The translations under genes and the position numbers were made by a program. 17,665 nt of DNA from the NCBI GenBank assembly GCA_036733925.1, contig DAIMZO010000032.1:1-17665 (forward strand), written 5' to 3'. Positions within the stretch are counted from its first letter, which is position 1, and each line of letters begins with the position of its first letter. The notes below the pieces were generated by a model. The model did not search any database, was not told the origin of the DNA, and saw nothing but the letters and a program-made list of their open reading frames with translations. Positions 1 through 6,447 of the stretch are shown piece by piece. This DNA is from UBA2897 sp036733925. Lineage in GTDB: Bacteria > Bacillota > Negativicutes > Selenomonadales > Selenomonadaceae.

Positions 1-7
1 CAAATAC

Positions 8-13
8 TATAAT
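8..13 (+). promoter_or_regulatory. Possible -10 box for the dcu leader transcript
   Basis: TATAAT is a perfect -10 hexamer, but its -35 would lie at or before the window edge, so it cannot be tested. If used, transcription would begin near position 20 and give a leader of about 265 nt ahead of the transporter. I found no convincing -35/-10 pair closer to the gene. Confidence 0.3.
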
Positions 14-286
14 GAATCCGTTGCCTCGGGGAAAGACCCGTTCGCCAATCCGTAGGATTTCCTTCCAGTCTCTGTCGGAAAATTTTCAAAAAGAAAAGTA
101 AAAAAATTGTTACGGAGAAGGAATCGATTCTGCAATGGCGAATAATAGACAACAAGGGAAACCAAAAAGAAGGCTTGAGGATAACCGGAGGGGAGCCGCT
201 TCGGGGGCAACGGCGATGCTCCCTCCGTGTGAGTTGTTCTTGCTTATGTTCCCATCGGTCTTATTTATGGAAAGGGGAGTTCTTTT
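14..286 (+). promoter_or_regulatory. Structured 5' leader of the dicarboxylate transporter gene
   Basis: No gene is seen here. The stretch holds an A-rich segment around 81-106 and several possible hairpins: CGGG/CCCG near 28-43, a long GC-rich one at 186-227 (listed separately), and a weak one at about 248-273 (TTCCCAT against ATGGAA) beside the ribosome binding site. The binding site AAAGGGGAG lies about 10 nt before the ATG at 287. The leader matches no riboswitch class I could recall, and no terminator with a clear U-run is visible, so any regulatory role is an inference from length and structure. Confidence 0.35.
186..227 (+). promoter_or_regulatory. GC-rich stem-loop in the dcu leader
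   Basis: CGGAGGGGAGC (186-196) pairs with GCTCCCTCCG (218-227), giving ten base pairs with one bulged G at 193. The 21-nt interior can form a small nested hairpin (CCG/CGG, 196-204). No U-run follows, so it is not a standard terminator. It may be a regulatory or mRNA-stability element. Confidence 0.4.
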
Positions 287-1633
287 ATGGAAATGCTTTT
301 AGGACTGATTATCCTGCTCGCATGCCTGGTTATCGGTGTGCGGCACGGCGGCCTCGGCCTTCCGGTGGTCAGCGGTGTCGGCCTGGTGATTTTCGTATTC
401 GTGTTTGGGTATAAGCCCGGCAAACCGCCGATTGATGTTATGCTCACGATTATCTCGGTCGTCACCTGCGCAGGCTACCTGCAGACGGCCGGCGGCCTTT
501 CGGTCATGCTGCACTACGCGGAGAAATTCCTGCGCAGCAACCCGAAGCGCATCACGATCTACGCGCCAATCACGACCTGGCTGCTGACCATCCTCTGCGG
601 CACCGGCCATGTCGTCTACACGATGTTCCCGATTATCTATGATATCGCCATCCACGAGAACATCCGTCCGGAGCGCCCGATGGCCGTTGCCTCGGTTGCC
701 TCCCAGATGGGTATCTCGGCATCTCCGGTATCGGTTGCCCTCGTCTCGATGGCCGGCTTCATCTCGGCTGCAGGCCTTCCGTTTACGGTCCTGAACCTGC
801 TTTCGGTATCCATTCCGGCAACGTTCTGCGGCGTCATCCTGGCTGCTACCTGGAGCTATCGTCGCGGCAAGGATCTCGCGGATGATCCGGTGTTCCAGGA
901 ATACATCAAGGATCCAGCTCATTATGAGGAAGTCTACGGTGCGCAGGAAGGCGCAACGGCAGAGCAGAAGGCGATGCCGTCGAGCTGGTACCGCTCCATG
1001 TGGATCTTCTTCGCCGGCATCATCATCATCGCCGCACTCGGCAATATGCCGCAGCTGCTGCCGCACTTCCCAGATGCAAAAGGTGCGATGAAGGCAATCT
1101 CGATGACGACGGTCATCCAGATGGTCATGCTCTGCATCGCGGCCGTCATGCTCTTCACCTGCAAAATGCGGGCAAAGGATGTCGGCAACAGCCAGGTATT
1201 CCGTGCCGGCCTCGTCGCGGTCGTATCCGTTTACGGCGTCGCCTGGATGGCAGATACGTATTTCTCCAACCACATGGCGTTCATCAAGCAGGAGCTCGGC
1301 GCGCTCGTCGTTGCGTATCCTTGGACCTATGCACTGGCACTGTTCCTGACGTCGAAACTCGTGAACTCGCAGGCGGCAGCTGTCTCAATCATCGTACCGC
1401 TCGCCATCAGCATCGGCGTAGATCCGGTCATCATCGTATCGTTCATCTCCGCCTGCTACGGTTACTTCTTCCTGCCGACCTATCCTTCGGATTTGGCCTG
1501 CATTTCGTTTGACCGTTCGGGCACGACGCGAATCGGTAAATACGTCCTCAATCACAGCTTCATGATTCCGGGACTTATCGGCGTGTTCACAGGCTGCTGC
1601 GTTGGCTATGTCATCGCGCATATCCTGTACTGA
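287..1633 (+). CDS. Anaerobic C4-dicarboxylate transporter, Dcu (DcuA/DcuB) family
   Basis: This is an inner-membrane carrier of about ten or more hydrophobic segments. Dcu proteins exchange, take up or export fumarate, malate, aspartate and succinate during anaerobic growth. The 448-residue length fits the family (about 430-450). The N-terminal segment is followed by a conserved GYKPGKPPIDV-like loop, then AGGLSVMLHYAEKFLRSNPKRIT, the GTGHVVYTMFPII segment, a hydrophilic central loop (about 195-240) and a C-terminal FLPTYPSDLACISFDRSGTTRIGKYVLNH-type block, all in the order known for DcuA/DcuB. The ATG has a good ribosome binding site (AAAGGGGAG). The gene lies 84 nt before a LarA-family racemase homologue, which suggests a shared dicarboxylate hydroxyacid substrate. 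DcuA and DcuB cannot be told apart from sequence alone, so no symbol is given. Confidence 0.93.
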   Translation: MEMLLGLIILLACLVIGVRHGGLGLPVVSGVGLVIFVFVFGYKPGKPPIDVMLTIISVVTCAGYLQTAGGLSVMLHYAEKFLRSNPKRITIYAPITTWLLTILCGTGHVVYTMFPIIYDIAIHENIRPERPMAVASVASQMGISASPVSVALVSMAGFISAAGLPFTVLNLLSVSIPATFCGVILAATWSYRRGKDLADDPVFQEYIKDPAHYEEVYGAQEGATAEQKAMPSSWYRSMWIFFAGIIIIAALGNMPQLLPHFPDAKGAMKAISMTTVIQMVMLCIAAVMLFTCKMRAKDVGNSQVFRAGLVAVVSVYGVAWMADTYFSNHMAFIKQELGALVVAYPWTYALALFLTSKLVNSQAAAVSIIVPLAISIGVDPVIIVSFISACYGYFFLPTYPSDLACISFDRSGTTRIGKYVLNHSFMIPGLIGVFTGCCVGYVIAHILY

Positions 1634-1658
1634 TTTCAGATTTACATGAATTGAATAG

Positions 1659-1699
1659 CAAGGGGTGGCGTTGTCGTCATCCCTTGTTTTCACAAGGGA
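1659..1699 (+). promoter_or_regulatory. Two mutually exclusive hairpins between dcu and the racemase gene
   Basis: The first hairpin pairs 1659-1670 with 1675-1686 (12 pairs including two G-U, loop TTGT) and is followed by TTTT. The second pairs TCCCTTGT (1680-1687) perfectly with ACAAGGGA (1692-1699) around a TTTC loop. Both use CCCTTG at 1681-1686, so only one can form at a time. This resembles an attenuator, or a pair of elements that sets relative expression of the two genes. The U-run is short, so termination would be partial at best. Confidence 0.5.
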
Positions 1700-1717
1700 A
1701 CATTAGGAGAAAGAAGA

Positions 1718-2995
1718 ATGAGGGAATATACCTTTCATTATGGTCATGGCACAAAGTCCTTTTCAATCGATGAGTCGCGTGTCATCAAGGAAGTCGATAT
1801 GCCGGCGGTGAAGCCGCTGACCGATATCCGCAAGGCTGTGCTCGACGCAATCTATCACCCGATTGGGCAGAAGCCCATCGACCAGATTGTGAAGCCGGGC
1901 GATACGATCACGTTCATCTGCAACGACCCGACGCGCGTGGCGAACAGCCACGACTTCATGCCGATCCTCGTCGAGGAGATGAACCGGCTCGGCGTACCGG
2001 ATGAGAATATGCAGATCGTATTCGCGCTCGGCGCGCACCGCCTGATGACTGAGGAAGAGATGCGCGAGGGCGTCGGTGAGGAAGTCGCAAAGCGGCTCAG
2101 AATGTATAACAGCGACGCGCGCGTGCCGTCGGATTTCGAATATTTTGGGACGACGAGCCGCTTTACGCCGGTTCTGATCAACAAGCATATCTGCCACAGT
2201 GACCACGTGTTCCTGACCGGCACCATCGTGCATCATTATTTCAGCGGTTACGGCGGCGGGCGCAAGGCCGTGCTGCCTGGCTGTGCGGCGCTTGAGACCA
2301 TACGCCACAACCACAGCTTCATGATGAATCCGCGCGCAGGGCTCGGCAAGACGACGGGAAACCCGGTCTATGAAGACCAGATGGAGGGAGTCGGCCTCTG
2401 GGCGAAGGGCCGCTCGGTCATCCTGTTCAATGCAATCCTCGACGCGAATCACCGCTTCCTGCGGATTTTCGCTGGCGATTATGTCAAGGCGCATCAGGAG
2501 GCCTGCAAGTTCGTCGATGAGGTCTACGGCGTGCCGATTTCCGAGCAGGCGGACATCACGATTGCGAGCTGCGGCGGGTATCCGAAGGATATCAATGTTT
2601 ATCAGATGCAGAAGACGATGGACAATGCCGTGCTCGCGACAAAGCAGGGCGGTGTCGTCATCCTGCTCGCGGAATGCGAGGAGGGGAGCGGCAACAAAGT
2701 GCTTGAGGACACCTGCCGTGAGCTCAAGACCGCGGATGCCATCGAAGCGAAACTGCGCGAGCGTTTCCTGATCGGCGCGAATAAGGCCTATGCCGTCACG
2801 CGCCTCACGAAGAAGGCGCATTTCATCCTCGTGACCGGGCTTGACCGGAAACTCGCGAAAGAAATGCTGTTCGACGGCGCCGTGGATACGGTTGAGGAGG
2901 CGCTGGAACTCGCCAAGCAATATGTCGGCGAGAATCCAAGCTATATGCTGATGCCAACCGGCAGCCTGACCGTCCCACTCCTGCGGGAGAACTGA
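1718..2995 (+). CDS. LarA-family nickel-dependent hydroxyacid racemase/epimerase homologue (DUF2088)
   Basis: LarA proteins use a covalently bound nickel-pincer nucleotide to racemise 2-hydroxyacids by hydride transfer. The 425-residue length is typical. The key LarA residues can be matched: R73 (NDPTR), H107 (ALGAHR), H173 and K183 in HHYFSGYGGGRKAVLPG (K183 would be the cofactor-attachment lysine), H199 (IRHNH), and Q296/K299 (NVYQMQK). A complete active site is therefore present. The start has AGGAGA 8-13 nt upstream. The gene follows a Dcu transporter and faces a LysR regulator. Known LarA homologues act on lactate, malate, 2-hydroxyglutarate, phenyllactate and sugar acids. The transporter makes a dicarboxylate such as malate more likely than lactate, but this is inference. 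The cofactor-making genes larB, larC and larE are not in the window and would have to be elsewhere. Confidence 0.9.
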   Translation: MREYTFHYGHGTKSFSIDESRVIKEVDMPAVKPLTDIRKAVLDAIYHPIGQKPIDQIVKPGDTITFICNDPTRVANSHDFMPILVEEMNRLGVPDENMQIVFALGAHRLMTEEEMREGVGEEVAKRLRMYNSDARVPSDFEYFGTTSRFTPVLINKHICHSDHVFLTGTIVHHYFSGYGGGRKAVLPGCAALETIRHNHSFMMNPRAGLGKTTGNPVYEDQMEGVGLWAKGRSVILFNAILDANHRFLRIFAGDYVKAHQEACKFVDEVYGVPISEQADITIASCGGYPKDINVYQMQKTMDNAVLATKQGGVVILLAECEEGSGNKVLEDTCRELKTADAIEAKLRERFLIGANKAYAVTRLTKKAHFILVTGLDRKLAKEMLFDGAVDTVEEALELAKQYVGENPSYMLMPTGSLTVPLLREN

Positions 2996-3014
2996 TTCGG
3001 ACTGTCCGGAAACG

Positions 3015-3064
3015 GGATATGCAAAAAAGCCATCGGATTTCTTTCGATGGCTTTTCGCATATCC
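3015..3064. terminator. Long two-way terminator between the racemase gene and lysR
   Basis: AAAAGCCATCG (3025-3035) pairs with CGATGGCTTTT (3045-3055). The stem is extended outward by GGATATGC (3015-3022) against GCATATCC (3057-3064), with only a small mismatch between the two parts. The A-run on one arm and the T-run on the other let it work for both converging genes. Confidence 0.85.
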
Positions 3065-3101
3065 TGAAGCGGGATTCCATTTTTCGGAATTCTGCCCGAA
3101 C

Positions 3102-4025
3102 TCAGATCATTGGGGATGTCCGCTTTTCCGCATCCGTTTTCTGCTCTTTGCGTTCGCGGAGGATTTCCCGGCAGAAATCCATGAAGGACTGGGCGGCCTT
3201 TGAGATATAGCGGTCCTTCTTCCACGAGAGGCCGACGTTGACGGGTTCGAAATCAGCAAGCGGGATGGCCTTGAGGCCCGGCGTGTCCTGCGCGACGATA
3301 TCGAGCAGGAAGCATACGCCAACGCCATTCGCGGCGAGACCTTTCAGCGTGTTGACCTGATTGGATTCCAATACGATGTTCGGCGTTATCGCCTCATCCT
3401 TCATTTTTGCGAGAACCGCCTCGCGGATGAAGGATCCTTCCTTTAATAAGACGATATTGGATTCAGCGATATCCTGCAGGGTCAGGATGTCTTTCTGCGC
3501 CAGCTCGCTGTCCTCGGGTACGCAGCAGACGATGTGGTTCTGCGACATCGGCAGATCCTGCAGGGACTTCGGTGTCTTCGACAGGATGATGATGCCGAAA
3601 TCGAGCTCATCGCGCTCGAGCTGCTCGCGGATGGCCATAGAGCCTTCTTCGTGCAGATGGATATCGAGATGGGAATATTTCTTCTGAAAGCTCGAGAAGA
3701 TTTTCGGGAACAGATAGGCGCCAATCATCGGCGGGATACCGATTTTTATCGTGCCTTTCTGGAGCTGCTTATAGTCGTTTACCTCGAGTACAGCGTCCTG
3801 GATATTGCGCAGGGCGAGGTCGACCCGGTTCAGGAAAACCGCACCCTCCGTCGTCAGGGCTAACTGCTTCTGGCTACGGTCAAAGAGCGTGATACCGAGC
3901 TCGGCTTCGAGCTTCTTGATCGCGACCGTGATATTCGGCTGAGATACACGCAGCCGTTCCGCCGCACGCGTGATATTCCGGAGCCGCGCCGCCATCTGAA
4001 AATACTCGAGTTGTCGTAGTTCCAT
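3102..4025 (-). CDS. LysR-family transcriptional regulator
   Basis: A 307-residue protein with a standard LysR plan. A winged helix-turn-helix occupies about residues 1-60 (MELRQLEYFQ, then AAERLRVSQPNITVAIKKLEAELG and LFDR), joined by a linker helix to a periplasmic-binding-protein-like effector domain (about 90-295). The start at 4025 has GAAGGAAG upstream on the minus strand. The gene converges on the dcu/larA pair and shares their terminator, so it is a good candidate regulator of them, though LysR proteins more often sit divergent from their targets. Its own promoter faces the motA promoter. The effector is unknown. A hydroxyacid or dicarboxylate would fit the neighbours. Confidence 0.93.
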   Translation of the reverse strand: MELRQLEYFQMAARLRNITRAAERLRVSQPNITVAIKKLEAELGITLFDRSQKQLALTTEGAVFLNRVDLALRNIQDAVLEVNDYKQLQKGTIKIGIPPMIGAYLFPKIFSSFQKKYSHLDIHLHEEGSMAIREQLERDELDFGIIILSKTPKSLQDLPMSQNHIVCCVPEDSELAQKDILTLQDIAESNIVLLKEGSFIREAVLAKMKDEAITPNIVLESNQVNTLKGLAANGVGVCFLLDIVAQDTPGLKAIPLADFEPVNVGLSWKKDRYISKAAQSFMDFCREILRERKEQKTDAEKRTSPMI

Positions 4026-4051
4026 GCTATCGCTTCCTTCGTGTGAAATCA

Positions 4052-4077
4052 GATAAAGGGAATAAATTTACTTTATC
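4052..4077. promoter_or_regulatory. Inverted repeat in the lysR leader, possible autoregulatory site
   Basis: GATAAAG (4052-4058) and CTTTATC (4071-4077) form a perfect 7-bp inverted repeat around an AT-rich spacer that itself holds TAAATTTA. A related ATAAA...TTTAT pair lies at 4114-4133, over the opposite-facing promoter. LysR proteins often bind AT-rich interrupted dyads near their own promoter. The assignment is inference. Confidence 0.35.
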
Positions 4078-4085
4078 CATACCCC

Positions 4086-4094
4086 ATTATACCA
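4086..4094 (-). promoter_or_regulatory. Extended -10 promoter for lysR
   Basis: On the minus strand the sequence reads TGGTATAAT: a perfect TATAAT with an upstream TG (extended -10). No good -35 sits at 17 bp. TTGTCC is present but only 10 bp away, so the extended -10 probably compensates. Confidence 0.55.
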
Positions 4095-4100
4095 TATTTC

Positions 4101-4129
4101 TGGACAATGTATGATAAAATAAGTAAAAT
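4101..4129 (+). promoter_or_regulatory. Sigma-A promoter P1 for motAB, facing away from lysR
   Basis: TGGACA (4101-4106) and TAAAAT (4124-4129) are 17 bp apart and each matches consensus at five of six positions. Transcription from here would start near 4136 and give a motA leader of about 190 nt that carries the small frame and hairpin at 4149-4215. The 301-bp stretch 4026-4326 holds no recognised gene other than that possible mini-frame. Confidence 0.55.
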
Positions 4130-4148
4130 TTATGCAGAACTTTCTTTG

Positions 4149-4194
4149 AGAGAATTTTTAGGAGGATTTTCCCGTTATGGTAGGAAAAATCTCT
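4149..4194 (+). promoter_or_regulatory. Leader hairpin looping out a strong Shine-Dalgarno
   Basis: AGAGAATTTTT (4149-4159) pairs with AAAAATCTCT (4185-4194) with one bulge. The loop contains AGGAGG (4160-4165) and an ATG (4177). The structure and the frame together resemble a translated leader, but function is unproven. Confidence 0.3.
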
Positions 4195-4215
4195 TTGACA
4201 ACGAATAGAATATAG
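4177..4215 (+). CDS. Possible 12-codon leader peptide upstream of motA
   Basis: An ATG 11 nt after a perfect AGGAGG opens a frame reading M-V-G-K-I-S-L-T-T-N-R-I and then a TAG. The ribosome binding site is better than that of motA itself. It lies inside a hairpin in the leader from P1 and overlaps the second promoter. It could be a regulatory leader, a remnant of a gene, or chance. I know of no family for it. Confidence 0.25.
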   Translation: MVGKISLTTNRI

Positions 4216-4223
4216 TGTAGAAC
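4195..4223 (+). promoter_or_regulatory. Second possible sigma-A promoter (P2) for motAB
   Basis: A perfect TTGACA (4195-4200) is followed after 17 bp by TAGAAC (4218-4223), a four-of-six -10. A transcript from here would start near 4230 and omit the upstream mini-frame. No sigma-28 type element was seen before motA, unlike the flagellin gene. Confidence 0.4.
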
Positions 4224-4326
4224 TATAGATGTATTCGTGTGCCCAAAAAATTGGCATGGGGCGTACGAGGGAAGGGAAGAATCTATACACTGGATGTTCG
4301 CCTAAGGATTAAGGGGGAAATGAATT

Positions 4327-5097
4327 TTGGAAAAGTCGACAATCATCGGTCTGGTCCTTGGATTCATCTCGATTTTCGTCGGGATGATCCTGAAGGGCGC
4401 GCCGATTTCTGCCATGAATAACCCGGCGGCGTTTCTGATCATCATCGGCGGTACGTTTTCCTGCCTGTTCACAGGATTCCGGCTGGATCAGCTGAAGAAG
4501 CTGCCGGGACTGATCAAGATGACGTTTTTCCGGCCGGCGCGGCACGATAAGAAGGATCTGCTGAACCTCTTCGTCGAGCTCTCGCAGATTGCACGCCGCG
4601 AAGGCCTGCTCGCGCTCGAGAGCCGCGCACAGGAAATCAATGACCCCTTTTTCCGCACGGGACTTGGCATGATTATTGACGGCATGGATCCGGAGTTTGT
4701 CGGGGACGTCCTCGACGCGGAACTCTCGACGATGCAGGAACGCCATGCGGAATACCGCTCCATCTTCACGCAGGCTGGTACCTATGCCCCGACCCTCGGT
4801 GTCTTGGGCGCCGTCGTCGGCCTGATTGCGGCACTCGGCAACCTGAATGATATCAACAAGCTCGGTCACGCCGTCGCCTCGGCATTCGTCGCGACCATCC
4901 TCGGTATTTTCACCGCATACGTCCTGTGGCTGCCGCTCGCAAATAAGCTGAAGCTGATCTCTGAGGCAGAGGTCAGCGAGAAGCGCATGATCATCGAGGG
5001 CATCCTGTCGCTGCAGGCCGGCGATCCGCCAGCGGCCATCAAGGCGAAGCTCATGGTCTTCATCCCGCAGAATCAGCGCGAAGATTTAGGGGAGTGA
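4327..5097 (+). CDS. motA: Flagellar motor stator protein MotA
   Basis: MotA forms, with MotB, the inner-membrane ion channel that drives flagellar rotation. The 256-residue protein has two N-terminal membrane segments (about 4-22 and 32-50), a large cytoplasmic loop, and two C-terminal segments (about 150-172 and 183-205). R90 and E98, in ARREGLLALE, sit at the very numbers of the E. coli residues that contact the rotor protein FliG. P155 (TYAPTLGVLGAVVG) and P203 correspond to the two conserved functional prolines. The start is TTG at 4327, with AAGGGGGA about 9 nt upstream. The nearby ATG at 4320 is in another frame. motB begins 4 nt after the stop. Whether the motor uses protons or sodium is not decided here. 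Confidence 0.95.
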   Translation: MEKSTIIGLVLGFISIFVGMILKGAPISAMNNPAAFLIIIGGTFSCLFTGFRLDQLKKLPGLIKMTFFRPARHDKKDLLNLFVELSQIARREGLLALESRAQEINDPFFRTGLGMIIDGMDPEFVGDVLDAELSTMQERHAEYRSIFTQAGTYAPTLGVLGAVVGLIAALGNLNDINKLGHAVASAFVATILGIFTAYVLWLPLANKLKLISEAEVSEKRMIIEGILSLQAGDPPAAIKAKLMVFIPQNQREDLGE

Positions 5098-5101
5098 GAA
5101 T

Positions 5102-5986
5102 ATGGCAAGAAAGAAGAGGAAGGTCAAGAAAGAAGAGGAAATGAACGAAGCCTGGCTTCTGCCTTATTCTGACCTGATGACCCTGCTTCTGGCGCTTTTC
5201 ATTTCCCTGTTTGCGATTTCACAGACCGACCAGAAAAAGGTCTCGCAGCTGGCACAGGCTTTCTCCGCCGCGTTCAATATGGGCGGACCGTCGTTTTTCA
5301 ACAACGCCGGTCCGAATGCCGGACGCCGCGCGGAGATGATGTCGACGGAGGATAAAGGAAATGCGGCCTACATCGCGGAGAACCAGAAGCTGCAGGAAGT
5401 GCAGAAGCAGATGGAGGACTATATTGAGCAGAACGGCCTGCAGGATCAGATTTCGACGCAGATGTCGGAGAACGGCCTGATGGTCAGCATCCGCGAGAAA
5501 GCGCTTTTCCAATCGGGTTCGGCGGAACTCACGCCACAGGCACAGGACATTGCCAGCGTTGTTGCGAACCTGCTCGCGTCTATCAATGAGCAGGTCGTCA
5601 TTTCCGGGCATACGGATAATATGCCGATTCATAACGCGCAGTATCCGACGAACTGGGATCTCAGCGCTGCGCGTGCGCTGAATGTCATGAAGTATCTCCT
5701 GAGCATCAGCAATATGGATCCGCAGCGCTTTTCGGCAGTCGGCTACGGAGAATATCGTCCGGTCGCGGATAACAGTACGGAAGAGGGACGTACGAAAAAC
5801 CGCCGCGTGGAGATCCTCATCGCGCGCAGTTATCGTTATCAGGCGAATAGCGGCGATAGCAGCGGTGGGAACAGCACATCCTCTGCGGACAGCGCGATCC
5901 AGGGGACGACGATGCAGGGCAGCATGACGCGGATTCAGCAGCCGAAACAGCTGGAGCCGCCGGCGAAGCCGTTGCAGACGCATTGA
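5102..5986 (+). CDS. motB: Flagellar motor stator protein MotB
   Basis: MotB anchors the stator to peptidoglycan and supplies the ion-binding aspartate. A basic N-terminal tail (MARKKRKVKK) precedes one membrane helix (about 22-40) carrying D24 in PYSDLMTLLLALF, equivalent to E. coli D32. A plug/linker region (about 42-125) follows, and then an OmpA-like peptidoglycan-binding domain (about 128-242) with ISGHTDNMP, WDLSAARA and NRRVEILI. A Ser/Gly/Gln/Pro-rich tail of some 50 residues (245-294) extends beyond the usual domain end. The ribosome binding site (AGGGGAG) overlaps the end of motA, so the two are co-translated. A terminator follows at 6000. Confidence 0.95.
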   Translation: MARKKRKVKKEEEMNEAWLLPYSDLMTLLLALFISLFAISQTDQKKVSQLAQAFSAAFNMGGPSFFNNAGPNAGRRAEMMSTEDKGNAAYIAENQKLQEVQKQMEDYIEQNGLQDQISTQMSENGLMVSIREKALFQSGSAELTPQAQDIASVVANLLASINEQVVISGHTDNMPIHNAQYPTNWDLSAARALNVMKYLLSISNMDPQRFSAVGYGEYRPVADNSTEEGRTKNRRVEILIARSYRYQANSGDSSGGNSTSSADSAIQGTTMQGSMTRIQQPKQLEPPAKPLQTH

Positions 5987-5999
5987 GGATTGGAACTAT

Positions 6000-6021
6000 G
6001 CCGGCGAATGCCGGCTTCTTT
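6000..6021 (+). terminator. Terminator after motAB
   Basis: GCCGGC (6000-6005), loop GAAT, GCCGGC (6010-6015), then TTCTTT. It is short but fully GC-paired. Its position shows that acpS very probably starts downstream of it and not at the upstream in-frame TTG at 5983. Confidence 0.65.
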
Positions 6022-6066
6022 ATATTTCCTGAGATGAATGCATCAGAAGGAAAGGCGGGAAGTCTT

Positions 6067-6447
6067 TTGATCCTTGGTATCGGGACGGATATCCTTGAGA
6101 CGCGGCGCATCCGCGAGGCCATCAAGAATCCGCATTTTGTTTCGCGCGTCTATACGCCGGCTGAGCAGGCATACTGCGACAGTCGCGGCGCACAGCGCGC
6201 GCAGAGCTATGCGGCGCGTTTTGCCGGGAAGGAGGCGGTGCTGAAAGCCTTCGGCACCGGCCTGCGCGATGGGAAGCTTGCTGAGATCGAGATCCTTCCC
6301 GATGCGCTCGGCTGCCCACGAGTGAAGCTGTATGGATATTTTGCGCGGTCAGCGGCGCAGAAGGGCGTGCGTATGGTTCATATTTCCCTGAGCCATACGA
6401 AAGAATATGTTACGGCGCAATGCGTGATGGAGGGGAAAGAGCAATGA
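6067..6447 (+). CDS. acpS: Holo-[acyl-carrier-protein] synthase AcpS
   Basis: AcpS transfers the 4'-phosphopantetheine arm of CoA to the serine of acyl carrier protein, which activates fatty acid synthesis. From the TTG at 6067 the protein has 126 residues, normal for the family, and begins MILGIGTDILETRRI. This places the Mg-binding aspartate at D8, as in B. subtilis AcpS. The second signature FAGKEAVLKAF supplies E56, and VHISLSHTKEY is the C-terminal block. A purine-rich ribosome binding region (AAGGAAAGGCGGG) lies before the TTG. The frame stays open upstream to 5983, but that would add 28 foreign residues encoded across a terminator. The stop overlaps the start of the next gene (ATGA), a common pairing of acpS with the NAD(P)HX repair gene. 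Confidence 0.93.
   Translation: MILGIGTDILETRRIREAIKNPHFVSRVYTPAEQAYCDSRGAQRAQSYAARFAGKEAVLKAFGTGLRDGKLAEIEILPDALGCPRVKLYGYFARSAAQKGVRMVHISLSHTKEYVTAQCVMEGKEQ

Noticed and set aside
186..227. Assignment of the dcu leader hairpin to a known metal or fluoride riboswitch
   Set aside because: Only short words resemble those classes. The remaining conserved parts are not found.
1763..2920. Minus-strand frame of 385 codons opposite the LarA homologue
   Set aside because: No motifs, and it is fully inside a gene with a complete active site.
4086..4107. TTGTCC as the -35 partner of the lysR TATAAT
   Set aside because: The spacing is only 10 bp. The TG of an extended -10 explains the promoter better.
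5983..6066. Upstream in-frame extension of acpS from a TTG at 5983
   Set aside because: It would cross the motAB terminator and add 28 residues before the conserved MILGIGTD start. The TTG at 6067 puts the metal-binding Asp at position 8, as in known AcpS.
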